Below are positions 25,195 to 37,179 of a DNA stretch of 64,000 nt, piece by piece. This stretch comes from Arbacia lixula (taxonomy: Eukaryota; Echinodermata; Echinoidea; Arbacioida; Arbaciidae). The notes under the pieces were generated by a model. The model saw only the letters and a list, made by a program, of their open reading frames with translations. It was not told where the DNA came from and ran no database searches. The stretch covers positions 3,202,655-3,266,654 of the forward strand of contig OZ022593.1 of the NCBI GenBank assembly GCA_963669155.1. The letters run 5' to 3'. Within the stretch, counting starts at the first letter, position 1, and every line of letters begins with the position of its first letter. The position numbers and the translations under genes are program-made.

Positions 25195-25672
25195 GGGGTG
25201 TCTTCATTAGCCCAATGTGGTGAAATAGCTGGCTAGTTCTGATCGGGTCAGCCTAGCCAGATCACAAAATAGCTAGCTATTTGCGTCTTCATTAGCCAGA
25301 TCAGGCAAAATAGCTAGCTATTTGTTTTTTTTTTTAAATTTCCCAAGAAATCTTGGGCTTGATGGAGCTAGCTCAGAGTGTCTTCATTAGCCTGAAAATT
25401 TCTCGATTCCGGCATGGATCAGCGTGTACTGAGACATTTTTAAACTTTTTATAGGTGCGTGGTTGCGAGCTCACAACCGAGGCCATGACGGGCCTATTCC
25501 CGCTGCACACTGCGTAAGTGCGAACATAGAGATAATTTATGCATCCTGAGTTTCGAGCTTACGTATCCTGAGTTTCGCGCTGATGAAGACGCGATTACAA
25601 CTTTAGGCTAGTTCCCCGTATCAGCAAATAGCTGGCTATTTCATCTGATCAGGCTAATGAAGACGTACCTAT
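25195..25672. mobile_element. MITE with GTCTTCATTAGCC ends
   Basis: GGTGTCTTCATTAGCC at 25197 faces GGCTAATGAAGACGTACC at 25652. The direct motif TCTTCATTAGCC also recurs at about 25285 and 25380. The palindrome AAATAGCTAGCTATTT appears several times near both ends. The interior includes a CpG-rich patch (25420-25600). No ORF. Confidence 0.75.
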
Positions 25673-26687
25673 AGAGCATACATGTATACTGGCTGTTAAA
25701 GCTTCACAAGGAATGTATTGGTGTCAATTTAAATTACAGAAAGACCCATGTTTGTTAATTGATTCAAACTTGTGATAATTAACCCTTCTTTTGCCAGATA
25801 AGATAAAGCTCTAGAAATATATGTATGTGTTGAAAGTGTTCAAATAAAACAATGACACATGGGGAGGTCAGTTGGTATTCGAAATATCGTAATGTTTCAT
25901 TGTTACCTAGTGTCAATGACACCATGCAGAGATGACTATTGCTGCTGCCCAGAACCCTAAACACCGATTCATCAGTGAGCTAATTCCAGGGTGTTTACAA
26001 CGGCTGCCTCAACCATGAAGACTGCGATATTAAAAAGCAGGTTGATGCTGGAATTATTAATGATGAAAATAAGAGTGAGATGAATCGATGTTGGTCTCTC
26101 TCAGGGAGAATTGCAAACCATTTCCAAGAATGGCTGCATGATAAATTGCAAATTGCTGAGAAACCTTCAACTGCAGAATAATCCAGGACAAGTAGAAACG
26201 GTTTAATAAAGAATTGTCACAATTTTGAATGTTAGAAGAGAAATTCTCCCCATGACATTTCAACATGCATTTTTATTCATAAATGAAGAAGTATGGCTTG
26301 AGGATTATGCTTTCAGTCTGAATACCCCGTCAATTTGATTGTATATTTTCTCCTCGCTCAGTGACTCATGTACAATTCCAATGTTTACACTGCTTGCTGT
26401 CTGGCTGTTATAGGTCAAAGGTCAGCCCGATAAGTAGGCAGACCTATCCCGCGCTAATGTATGTAGGTAATGGTGGGTGTATTAGTAATTATGTGATTAC
26501 TAGCTTTTTATATTGCCACATTACAATTGTGAATCTCAGACTCTGATCCGCTGTATAAATAATGGTATAGACAGCAAGTTTGCATTTTCTGTTCTTTTTT
26601 TTCCCTCCTTGTATTCATGTCAGGCTGTCATTAGGTCGGTCTTGTGTGATCAAAGAGGTGGCATGGGTTTGGGATGGGGTGGAGTGG

Positions 26688-26722
26688 TGGAAGGGGAGGG
26701 GGGGGGGGTGGGTGGGTGGAAA
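26688..26722. repeat. G-rich tract
   Basis: GGAAGGGGAGGGGGGGGGGT followed by GGGTGGGTGG. Several G runs close together could form a G-quadruplex on the + strand. Confidence 0.7.
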
Positions 26723-27280
26723 TTGATATAAAAAATTGACTAACCCTTGTCAGGAAAATGAACCATCATTTAAAAGCAGATGAAGGAAATGTTAAATATG
26801 GTATTACTGCTGTTTTTCTACATGGTGTGAACATATCAATAATCAGTCAATCAATGGGGTGTGTATTATAACTAACCATTTTCATCCATGGCTTTGACTT
26901 ATAAATGGTGGGCATGACAGACATCTGTCACTGAGGAAGCAAATGTTTGAAAACAACTTCCCAACTTCAGGAATATATCTTTCCATTACCCTAGATTTCC
27001 CCTGTATTTACTCCACAGTTACCCTATTTTTAGAGTAAGTATACCTATGAGGGGTCTCAGAGGATTTAGGAGCTGAACGTTTAGTAGGTTGCTCAGTCCG
27101 AGGAAAAGATCAACTTGTCATAATATTCTTGTCATTCTATAAGCCTTACGAGATGATAAGGCCACCATAGCCTTCTAAGAAGCATTATTTGATGATATGT
27201 AATACAAAGCATCACTGAGCATTTCTGTGGTAAACATGATATTTTTGGTGAAAGGGCTTTCTGGGGTAATTTCAATTTAC

Positions 27281-27490
27281 AAAGAAATTTTAGGCATACA
27301 CCCAGTAGTAAGGATAGCGTGCTCCATCCCATAAATTAACGAAAACCAAGTCAAGAAACAACAAGACAAAAATCTTGGAGCCAGACGGGATTTGAACCTG
27401 CAAACTACTGCTTACCGGGCAGCGACTTAACCACGCAAGCTATTTCGAGTTCACGAGTCAAGACATGACAACCTGGAAACAAATACCGAA
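27281..27490 (-). mobile_element. tRNA-derived SINE (minus orientation, copy 2)
   Basis: On the minus strand: A-box-like TAGCTTGCGTGGTTAAGTCG, then B box GGTTCAAATCCCG, then a tail with GGATGGAGCACGCTATCC and TACTACTGGGTGTATGCC. The head resembles a tRNA without a foldable cloverleaf end, as usual for SINEs. It is flanked on the left by a roughly 54-bp sequence repeated directly at 27562. Confidence 0.75.
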
Positions 27491-27561
27491 AGAGTCTCAT
27501 TTCATCTGACTCATTAATATTCATGAGTAGTCCACTGTAGGGACAATTTGGCTAGATTTTA

Positions 27562-27690
27562 GTGAAAGGGCTTTCTGGGGTAATTTCAATTTACAAAGAA
27601 ATTTTAGGCCTGACTTGTTTTTCGTTCATTTACAGGATGGAGCACACTATCCTTACTACTGGGTGTATGCCTAAAATTTCTTTGTAAACA
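27562..27690 (+). repeat. Direct flank repeat plus inverted SINE tail
   Basis: GTGAAAGGGCTTTCTGGGGT...TTTACAAAGAAATTTTAGGC at 27562-27610 repeats 27248-27305 directly. It is followed at 27610-27690 by the SINE 3' tail in + orientation (GACTTGTTTTTCGTTCATTT to CTAAAATTTCTTTGTAAA). The locus is therefore a SINE copy bracketed by its own tail in opposite orientation. Confidence 0.7.
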
Positions 27691-27981
27691 TGACATTTTT
27701 GTTCTTTATTTTCAGGCTTATTTACACAAAAAAAATCACTCAAAAAGTGACAAATGCAAAATCATGATCTTTGTCTACCAATGAAGCACATTTTTTTTAG
27801 TGCGTTTCAAAAAATCTTACAAATATCATACTCCAGAGTAGGTAGTATGTGTTACAAGATATATTGGGCTCTGTTTGGTGGTAGTGTCCTAGCAGCTTGT
27901 ACTTATCTCCGGCGATTCATACTCTGAAATGAGAACCAGGTTTATTCAGTTCCCATTGTTGTAGTATACGGGTTAAGTGTC

Positions 27982-28142
27982 CTGGGCCATGTTGCACAAA
28001 GGTTTTCAATTATGGTAACTTACCATTAATGGTAACTACCATGGCAACAACCAATGAGGCCTCACTATTTAACTTGTTGCCATGGTAGTTACCATTGATG
28101 GTAAGTTACAATAATTGAAAATCTATATGCAACATGGCCCAG
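27982..28142. mobile_element. Palindromic MITE with CTGGGCCATGTTGCA ends
   Basis: Two arms of about 68 bp are near-perfect inverses: CTGGGCCATGTTGCA...TTTTCAATTATGGTAACTTA...ACTACCATGGCAACA, and the reverse. The spacer is AACCAATGAGGCCTCACTATTTAAC-like and short. A half copy lies at 9083. Can extrude as a long hairpin. Confidence 0.88.
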
Positions 28143-28149
28143 ATCTTCT

Positions 28150-29970
28150 GTAGTTAGAATCCTGATGAGGAAAATGTCCTACTTTTCATTTGATATTTTC
28201 CTGTACCCACTTTTGACCTTGTCAATGTGAGCAATTTAATCCCCCAAAATGTAGTTTCAATGACTGATTGGTGCTATTTATTGCACATTCAGGCCCCTCA
28301 TTCACCCCTCCACAGGACTGGTTTGTGTATCAAGTGTTTGTGCATGATGCAATGGAACTTTCAGGTGGTCTGTTTATCCCAAGGCCTGTTGGTGTCATGG
28401 AGATGATAAATTGCTGTCTATTTGCTCACCTGCTTCTCATCGATTAGTATCTCATCCGACTGCGGCTGGGTTTACACTTTAGGAAGTTGGGGAAGTTCAT
28501 GATCGTGTTGTCTGTCTTTATGAGCTTCTTTGTGCGGGGTCTGCAGAAGGTCAAAGTTGACTAAATATCATGCTCCTTGCTAATTGAGGATATTAGATCG
28601 ATGTATCAAGGTAGTGTTAACATTTTGTTTGAAAGAAAATTGTGTTTATACAACAGAAAATGAAAGAATATGCTCTATTTAGAACTTCCCTCACAATATC
28701 GGGACTGAAAATGTTTTTTTTTTTTCAGACTGAATGATATTAGAATTCCATTTCTTGTTGAGTTGATTGGATTGGGCATCCAAATTAGTGGTCCGTGTGT
28801 CCTAGAGACCCTAAACCGCAACAATGCACATCATGGCTTCCACGTTGCAGGCATGCGTTCAGGTGAGCAGTTCATCGCTCACCTCATTTGAAATCCATAT
28901 TATATAAATATCTGATTTAAGGATTTAGACTATAAATGTCAAACAGCCTGGAAGCCAGGCTATGCATGGATATGACAGTTTGCAGATACAGTATCTACAG
29001 TACTAGAAACAACAACTCTCTTACATATTTATACTGAGGAAAGCTGAAGGGGGAGAGCTATATGACTTTGACTTTTGATTGACCTTTTGACCTCGTGGTG
29101 CCCCATTATTTATATATGTGTGGGTCCAGCTGGCATGGCCCTCCCCAAACATAATATGAAGTGATGGTGAGTGACTGGGGCTTGTTTCAGAGTATGGTGG
29201 CTGGGAGAAAAGTGATGAAGATATCTTATGTGCTCTGTCACTTCTTTGTAGGTTTCCATGGTGACAGGTTATTTACACATGATACAACTTTCAATAACAC
29301 CATATGATGGTATTCTTTCATATATGACAGCTTTCTTAGAGTGAAAAGCATAGCAAAGCAAGTGAATGACAAATAACTTATATTGAAGGCATGCTTACAT
29401 TACATCTCCTTTTCTTTATATATTGTTTGCATGCCTATAACGCTAAAAATCAACAAAGTTAGTGATTATTATTGTAATTTGGAGAACTTAACCCTCTCAT
29501 TCTCACAGTTTCATAGGTATGAAACTATTGTAATTGACATGCGACTCTTTTGTTTGGTATTAAGTGGGTTAAATAAAATAATTTAACAAAAACTAGCAAT
29601 ATGAGAACATTTTGTTTCAACTTGAGTCAGGTATAAAACAAAATGTCTACAAGAATGGCTACTGCTAGAGTAAGAAAATGGGTTATTCTGACAATTTCAG
29701 TATGTCAAATTTATTAAGAGAACAAGAACGATGCCAAGGGTCTATATCAGCCTTGCTGTAGCCTGCATGCAAATTCTCACTCGGATTGAAATTGAAAACA
29801 AATCATAATTTTGAAAATCTGATGACAGATGGGCATGGCTTTCATAAAGGAGCCATGAACTTCAATTTGGATGTGGGCTGGCTGAATCTTGTCTTGAGAG
29901 TTGTCTGTTGGTATAATTGCGTGTCTCAGCAGGGCAGACAAGCCTTTGCTGGAGGGGGGTATGTCTGCTC
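28150..29970. other. No gene recognised
   Basis: Unique AT-rich DNA apart from the short palindrome at 28943. Confidence 0.45.
28943..28962. repeat. AGCCTGG-CTTCCAGGCT palindrome (solo)
   Basis: ACAGCCTGGAAGCCAGGCTA is the reverse complement of the terminal motif of the element at 43469. No partner end was seen nearby. Confidence 0.5.
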
Positions 29971-29973
29971 TGG

Positions 29974-30285
29974 ATCTTATACTGTGAATTCATGATCAGA
30001 ATCAAATGACCAAGTTGACAGTAATTAGTTTAAAGTGTTGACTTACTCACATACCATTGATTTAAAAAGCTGTCAAACATCTTAAACTGTGAATTCATGA
30101 TCATAATCAAATGACCAAATTGACAGTAATCAGAGAGAAGTGTTGACTTACATACCATTGATATAAAAAGCTGTCAAACATCTTATACTGTGAATTCATA
30201 ATCATAATCAAATGATCAAATTGACAGTAATTAGTTAGAAGTGTTGACTTATTCACATACAGATATGAAAAAACTGTCAAACATC
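29974..30285. repeat. Three-copy 103-bp tandem repeat
   Basis: Units start at 29974, 30079 and 30180 (ATCTTATACTGTGAATTCAT and variants) and run through AATCAAATGACCAARTTGAC, AGTGTTGACTTA and AGCTGTCAAAC. Unit lengths are 105, 101 and 103 bp, with about 10% divergence. Confidence 0.92.
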
Positions 30286-31059
30286 TTTAAATAGATACAT
30301 GTAAATAATCATTTACTTTATAGAATTAAAAAGAAATCATGTGAACACCTTCACTTCTATCCGATTGCACTCATAATATTTCAAGTGTGCATTTGAGACT
30401 TATCCTCATGTACGTCAGTGATTTCAAATTTAAAATAATTGACCTTAATCTTTTAAGTTACTTTTAGAGAAAATACCCAATTATAGTCTGACTTAAGATA
30501 AGAGCTGTTGAGGTGGAAACTACAGTATTGTGACAGCACGCTGAGAATACTCTCTTGAACATTGAGATACCAGACTTCATCCCCCAAGTGCAATGTTATA
30601 TGTCAAATTTGTCATTGTTAATCAGTTAATATTCCTCCCAGTCAGTTGAATATTGTTATCAATACCTACCATTAGTTATTGAACAACATTACAACATCAA
30701 TGAAAACTACTTAAAGAGATACTGTATATAGGTGAATGTCTGGTAATTTGTGACTTTTACAGTGCCTTTAAGAGGTAGCTGGTGATAAAAGTATGATCTA
30801 GGACAATGCCCCAATAGTACTACTGACATTGTGTTTCCTTGCAAGACTCTACTTTGGAATCGAGGTCTCTCTATTTCATTAGTCTGGGCATTGAGGACTT
30901 TTTTTTTCTTGGGCACAATACGAGTCCTTGGCCTGGATAAACATGGGAGAAGAAAAGCCAAGAAAAAAGTGACTCTTTACACATGTCTCACTCATTCAAT
31001 CTTGAAGGACCAGTGGAATGCAGGCTTTGAAGGAAGGTTAGATCGCTTGTAAGATGAGG

Positions 31060-31118
31060 ATGAGAGAGGAGAGGGAGGGAGAGAGAGAGAGAGAGAGAGA
31101 GTTGGGGGGGGGGGGTAG
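31060..31118. repeat. (GA)n and G run
   Basis: GA dinucleotides followed by TTGGGGGGGGGGGTAG. Simple repeat. Confidence 0.9.
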
Positions 31119-31594
31119 AATAATGTCAATTTGTTTTGGCTGGGAAAGACATCAGATTTTTTATGGGGAAATGTACTCTCATACAATATTTGTGTTCATA
31201 GTCCATTCACATTGTTCGTGAATGTTGGAACAAGCTATGTTCTCAGACAGGGCCTCTTATAACACCCCTCAGCTCTAGGAGCTAGACAGCATGTTCTGTG
31301 TGCAGTATTGTACATAAAGAGTGTGGTTGAAGATGATATATATTCATTTTGAAGACCAAAAGTAAATGGTTGTCTGAATAGAACAACATGTATACATATA
31401 TAGGCTGTTGAAGAGTGAGACAAACAGAGTTGCATGCAGTATGTTCAAGATATCTCTTTTGAAGACCTATTCTACACAATTGTAGAAATAAGATATGTAT
31501 ATAGACAAATAAATAGTGCAAAACTTACTATTATGGCATTTATTTACCCATTAAGTCGTTCTCACATTTCTTCCTTTGTATGTGGCTTAAAGCC

Positions 31595-31790
31595 GGAGTG
31601 TCCCATTTGCAAAAGTCATGAAAAGAATGAGCAGTATAACCTAATGAGAACTTTTATGGATTCTCACATGAACCTTTTCAGGAAAAGTGAAAAAAAAAAA
31701 TCCTTTACATTTGAAATGCCCTTCATAGCTACCATAGTCTACATTCATACTCCTACTGCCCCTGTCAGTTTGCATTGGAATGCATACATT
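31595..31790 (+). repeat. Dispersed AAAAGTCATGAA repeat, copy 2
   Basis: GCAAAAGTCATGAAAAGAAT, then GAATTCTCACATGAACC-like and AAAAGTGAAAAA segments, then ATTTGAAATGCCCT and TAGTCTACATTCATAC. Collinear with copies at 20405 and 51178. Confidence 0.5.
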
Positions 31791-31799
31791 ATCCATATA

Positions 31800-33440
31800 T
31801 TTTTTTTTTTTTGAAAATCAAATTTTTGACTTGCAATAAAACTATCGTGTCTTTAAATTGAAGCAAGTTTTGTTGATGAGATGCAGGGATGCTTCTGAGA
31901 TAAACCAGACTCCCATTCCTCCATTTCTCTCATCTCCATGTGACTGAGGCCCACGCATTTCATGACATCATCCCACTCATCTCCCCACCCATATCCACCC
32001 CCCTCTCCCCTTCCCCCCTCCACCCTCATTTATTCTGTCTCCTTGAGCACGAGTTACCTCATCTTATGATTCGGATAGCATCCCATGTTCCCCGCCTGGT
32101 GAATAAATTAATGTGGTTGGTAGAATGTAGAGTGTTCTCTGCGTGGTGTATTACAGTCAGAGTAGTAATGTCATGACTGGGCCAGCCCCTACGGGCATAG
32201 ACTGCGTACTTAGTCATGCAGGGATGCAAGAAGCTGCAGATTCAATTCTTACACTTTATTAGTTTTTGTCTTCAAGGTTGACTGCAATTTTCTCTCTTTT
32301 CTGTTTTATTACATATGTGCTAGTGGAATTTTCACCAGTAATAACCATTTATTATTTGCATGTTCTTTAAGTCTTGATGTGTCAGTGGACCAGTACAAAA
32401 TAACAGCAATCTGTTTGGTATGTACTGAGTTAACTGTCTTTGTATGAATCACGTTGCCACAGCTTGCAAGACATCCATGCCCCCAAGAGTATAATTAAGT
32501 GACCTACTTAGTAGAACATGCATCATTCAGCTAAAGCAAAGCATACTGTAATGTAGTATGTTCTCGTGAACATTAATGTGCTGACTGTAACATACCCTAC
32601 AGACATACTTTTCATTTGTCCAAACTCTACATCTGTTGTTCATGTTGTATCTGAGTAGTTTCTTTTATACATAAAATATTATTTGACTAATTAAATTATT
32701 TAAACGGTCTCCCTCTCTTGTTTGAGAGTCTTGGATAAAAGCTGTTATCACAACACAAAGAATAGTTAAAAACATGTATGAAATACTAATATTATTTGGT
32801 AACTGAAATCAACTTTCCAACTTGCTTTAACACAAGCTTTATCTACCGGATTGATATGAGACACTCAATAGCTTGATTTTGTGACTGCACTGTCATAGAA
32901 ATGGCCTTATATTTATGAACATTTTATTACAAACATGTCATATTGACAAAGTAGTGATGTTATCTCACCTTGCAAATATATATTTAGGGACAGTGCTTTG
33001 TTCTACAATGATAGACTTTGAACTTGATAGAATCCTGGTAGTATGTTCAGCAGATATATGAAGCCACACATTGCGATATATGTGCAATCAACATTTCCAA
33101 TGTTTTATTATATGCTGCATATAGCTGCATAGCTACAAATAAATGTTTCTATTTGTTGTTGATATATTATTTATCTAATGATTTGAGTGCTTGTAGTTAA
33201 TGGAACTTACAGTAATTGTATTTGATACAGTATAAGTCCATTATTTTGAAAATATGGGAGAGAAGTGGTAAATATTACTCAGATATTTAATTTAATTCAG
33301 AATCAGGGGATGAAATTATCTCATAAATGATTGAAATCATACTAGAATGGGATCCGTAATTACGGCAGAATATTATTGACCAGTATCCTGTAATCTGTAC
33401 CAGTGCTTCCCTTACACTGTAGATAGCTGTAACATATGAA
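31800..33440. other. No gene recognised
   Basis: AT-rich unique DNA with a C-rich patch at 31975-32035. Confidence 0.45.
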
Positions 33441-33443
33441 ATA

Positions 33444-33658
33444 CTGTATATGCCATGTATTTCGCAGGGTTTTTATTTTCATGAATTTCATGAGTCTGAT
33501 GCTGTTCATTAATTTAACAACAAGCAAAAACATTAGTACGACATGCACGAGCACACATACTGATAGTACTAGTACTCCACGAATTTAACCACTCACGAAA
33601 CTGTTGAGAAGTCCTGAATTGTGAAAAATTAGACTCGCGAAATATGTGGCGTATACAG
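33444..33658. mobile_element. TA-flanked MITE with CTGTATAYGCC ends
   Basis: The left end CTGTATATGCCATGTATTTC and the right end, reverse-complemented as CTGTATACGCCACATATTTC, are flanked by TA at 33442-33443 and 33659-33660. The centre carries AGTACTAGTACT. Related partial copies lie at 49357 and 49587. Confidence 0.82.
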
Positions 33659-34020
33659 TAATATGTGATGTTCAATGATAAAGGATGTGCACTGTATATA
33701 CATGCATGTGTGGAATGGCCTTGTCACCATTATTAATGGGTAAAGAGATTGAGTCTAATATACTAATATAGATGTCACATATCACATGGCAAGGCTATTA
33801 CCTGCTCCACTGATGGTACATTAGGTAGATTAACTTGCAACGGCTCTCTGACATTAGGACAAATCTACACTCACTCTGCATTCAGGGCCTTGTGTAGCTG
33901 GCTTTTAGTTCAGAAACTGTTGATTTGAGAGTAATTCCTCTATTCTGTGCACTCTCATGGAAACAGCAAACATGGCTGGCTTGATACAAGCATTCCCAGT
34001 TTCTATATAACAGACCTCCC

Positions 34021-34036
34021 ACATACCCCCCCCCCC
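34021..34036. repeat. C run
   Basis: ACATACCCCCCCCCCCCCTT. Homopolymer; related C/G runs follow at 34410-34428, 34621-34632 and 34651-34669. Confidence 0.8.
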
Positions 34037-34403
34037 CCTTTTCTCATTACACTACATAATTTATGCTGAACGCCCAACAGGACATATTCATGAAGTGTTC
34101 CCTATCATCATTGAGGGATACAGCATAGCATTCTGTGAACTCGTTCAGTGCATGTGTTGCTATGTGCCACAAGCTATACATGTCCATATTCACAGTATCC
34201 TATAGATAAATATGTTTTGTCAGGCACATAAGGGATTAAAGTGAACAAACACACTAAAGTAGGGGGACATTTATAAGGACCACCCCCTCCCAATATATTG
34301 CATTTGTTTCACCCAATGTTAACATTCTATGACTATTTCACGTTATAGCCATGCAGTGAGGCATTCCCTTGACAATGTACCTGGAGGAAAAAGAACCAAG
34401 GAA

Positions 34404-34680
34404 GAGGGGTAGAGGGGGGGGGGGGGGTGGGACACTTTAGAGGGGACCCCCTCCCTTTGTATTGGTGTTGCTTCATCTAGCCTCAATTAAAATGTAAAAT
34501 CCTACAATCTTGAACATGACTCATTTGGCATGAACTGGACTACATGTACATTCTCTGAGCAGTAGTGAAAATGGGGCACAAAAAGGCCCTCTTCCCACAT
34601 ACCATCAACCTTTATCAATTGCCCCCCCCCCAATTGCCCCCACCAATTACCCCCCCCCCCCCCCCCTTCCCCCGCCACCA
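34404..34680. repeat. G-run and C-run rich stretch
   Basis: A G run (about 34417-34427) is followed 200 bp later by C runs (34621-34632, 34651-34669) with AATTGCCCC and AATTACCCC between. Inverted G and C runs of this kind could pair or form quadruplexes. Confidence 0.8.
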
Positions 34681-34977
34681 CACCTTACTCTGTTAAACTA
34701 GAATTCAAAATACATTCTTTGGACTGTTTAACATAGCATTAGTAGAAATAGGGAGGGGCGATAGCACACATAGATCCCCCCTTTTCCTGACTGTATTTGT
34801 AATGCCCTTACCCCAAAACTGAAATTCCCCCACTCTCTCCCACCACTCCCTGGACTGTGTACCAGAGAAGCTCTCAGCTAGCATGCACAGGCCCACGCTG
34901 TGCTTGTTTGGTTTGAAGTGAGGTATAGTCTGCATCATTTGGTTTAGAGCAAGCAGCTAGCTTCAGATGCCCACATC

Positions 34978-34987
34978 GCACATACAC

Positions 34988-35074
<87 letters not shown>
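34978..35074. repeat. (CA)n microsatellite
   Basis: Nearly pure CA from 34998 to 35074, with a short TG run at 35106-35120 in the opposite sense. Lies about 800 bp upstream of the first coding exon. Confidence 0.95.
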
Positions 35075-35077
<3 letters not shown>

Positions 35078-35249
35078 ACCATCCATACAGCTATACCCCA
35101 TGCATGTGTGTGTGTGTGTGTCTGGATGCATTTGTGTATAATAAGTGAGATATTGTCTGCACATGTTGGTATGTATGCATGTGTGAGAAGTGAGCTTCGC
35201 ACCCAGTGTGTATGAGTGTGTGTGTGTCTATGTTATGGTAGACACGCCT

Positions 35250-35873
35250 TTGAAAATCTCTCTCTACCACACTGCCTATAATACCTTCCTCTGGATTCTA
35301 CGCCGTCTTGCCCTGCCTTGCGGAAGGGGTACCTCCAACTCTAAGCAGCATCCATCTCTCTTCTCCGGGAATCTCTCTCACTCCCCGACATCATCACATT
35401 TTGAATAAAAATCCCCCATAAGCCTCTCTCCATCATCAAAAACCAGCCTGGATTTGGATTAACAGGAGGAAGAATGACAACTGGTGAATCTCATATCTTT
35501 GCATCATCTTCCCCATATGCTGTGCTGCACATTATGCAGTTACCATCGTAAGAAGATCTAGTGAGAGAATCGCATAATACAGGTACATGCATGAATTACC
35601 TGATGTCTGTGGATTAGACATTTAATATCGTCCTCGTCAAACAATTCATGGTAATCTTTATTTCGGATTTGAGCATCATCGTCTAAATTACAGCCAAGTT
35701 TTTTGGAAGATTAATGTTACTTATCGGAACATACACCAAGACACGGAGCGGCAAACAAACACCCAATGTGGATTATTTGATTTCGAGTTGATTTCAGCGT
35801 TTGATTTCAAGTGGATGTAACATAACGCTGTCATCGTTGGTAGAGACGGAGAGCAGAAGATTTTTGTTTCGCG
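35250..35873 (+). promoter_or_regulatory. Probable 5' UTR and promoter-proximal region of the ankyrin transcript
   Basis: No transcription start can be fixed from sequence, but DNA immediately upstream of the first coding ATG is less repetitive than its surroundings. It holds three short upstream ORFs that all end before the main ATG: 35714-35791 (25 codons plus stop), 35766-35780 (ATG TGG ATT ATT TGA) and an ATG-TAA start-stop at 35815-35820. If transcribed, these could dampen translation of the main frame. The left limit is arbitrary. I see no convincing TATA box. Confidence 0.35.
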
Positions 35874-35939
35874 ATGAGCGTCACGGTGGTGTCCAACGAG
35901 AAGAGAGTGCGAATCGCTATCGAGGAGGATGAATACGAG
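35874..35939 (+). CDS. First coding exon, probably of the downstream ankyrin gene
   Basis: A 22-codon reading frame begins at the ATG at 35874 and ends at a consensus 5' splice site (GAG then GTAGGA). It encodes MSVTVVSNEKRVRIAIEEDE followed by Tyr-Glu, with an acidic end. The ATG is taken as the start because an in-frame TAG lies 33 nt upstream (35841-35843) and there is a G at -3. The exon ends in phase 0, matching exon 2 at 60978, which starts in phase 0; the intron would be about 25 kb. Ankyrin N-termini upstream of the repeats vary in sequence, so family membership rests on order, strand and phase, not on homology. It could instead be one of several alternative first exons, or belong to another transcript. 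Confidence 0.62.
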
Positions 35940-35996
35940 GTAGGAAATGGAAATTTTCTGAGAAATGAGTTGTACAGATTATCTACAGGATAAATG

Positions 35997-35999
<3 letters not shown>

Positions 36000-36027
<28 letters not shown>

Positions 36028-36286
36028 TATCCATCCTCAAAGAAAATGGGAATGTAAAGGAAGGAAAGAGATAGAAGAGAGGCAAATATATGAACAAAGA
36101 GAGAAGGATCAAAATGTATAGATAATAAGATACATTAAAGATATGAAGTGCAACCAAGAGCAGACTGGCAAAAAAGAAAAGAAAGAAAGGGAGAGATACA
36201 GAGAGGAAAATGAAGACAGAGAGGGGGAGAGGGAGAGAGAGAAAGAGAAAGGGTGAGAGATATAGAGAGAGGGGGAGAGGGGGAAA

Positions 36287-36349
<63 letters not shown>

Positions 36350-36460
36350 AGAGAGAATATGAAGAGAAAGAGAAGAGGGAGGGAAGGAGAGCAAGATACA
36401 GGGAAAGGAAGAAAAAGGGAGTGACAGACAGAGAGAGAAAGAGAGAGAGAGAGAGAGGAG
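36000..36460. repeat. (GA)n polypurine region in intron 1
   Basis: GA repeats start about 60 bp after the exon 1 donor and continue with a pure run at about 36290-36344. The minus-strand 268-codon frame is low complexity. Confidence 0.93.
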
Positions 36461-37179
36461 AAAAGTATGCCAAGATGCCCCTCCCACCTTCCTTGCACTA
36501 TTTCTGCATATTTCCTCCATATTCCCTGTGCCTGCATGTTCATATTCCACACCATCTGCCCATCTCATGCTGGGTTCTATACCATGTGCCTTCCACATTG
36601 CCTCAAACGATCCCACACATGCAATTAAAATACCCATATTTTGCAGTCAATTAACCAAACATCTAATGTCACAGGGTGAGGAGAATGTGCACCCTTGTGG
36701 GATGTGGGCAAAGTTCAAGTGTAGAGACTACCTCTTGAGAATAGTTTTACTAGACCAGTTATCAACACATAAATCATTGTGAAGAGGAGGAATAACGCTT
36801 CCCTTTGCTGCCTTATTCAATGGCTAATCAGTCTAATTCGATTTGGAGCAGGGTAAAAAATACACGGCGAATCCGCCCCTGAAATGCTTAAATGAGCCCT
36901 GGAAAATGTTCGAAGAGCCCCCCAAATTCCTATAGACACATTGTAAATTTGTAGCCAAATCGGCCAGTTTGCTCAAAAAGTAGCCCCCGAAAATTTTGAA
37001 TTGATTTTTTCCCCTGATTTGGAGTGTATCTTGTGAAATACCCATTTACTACACCTGGTGTTGAGAGAAAAAGATCCCTTGTGAAAATTACATTTTCTCA
37101 TAGGGTATACCTTGAAATATGCTTGAAAAATTGTCCCCTCATGAATAAATCCCTGATTTGTCAATATTTATGCAAAGTA

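Noticed and set aside
32165-32255. CCCCTACGGGCATAGACTGC...GCAGATTCAATTCTTAC, tRNA-like B box
   Set aside because: No A box at proper spacing and no cloverleaf; too weak for a tRNA or SINE call.
35831-36637. 268-codon minus-strand frame next to the first ankyrin exon
   Set aside because: Mostly Ser/Leu from a GA tract, and it overlaps the well-supported + exon.
36833-37170. Minus frames with GGYFLSKLADLATN and FQGSFKHFRGGF
   Set aside because: Short, overlapping, no known domain and no splice signals; probably repeat remnants or chance.
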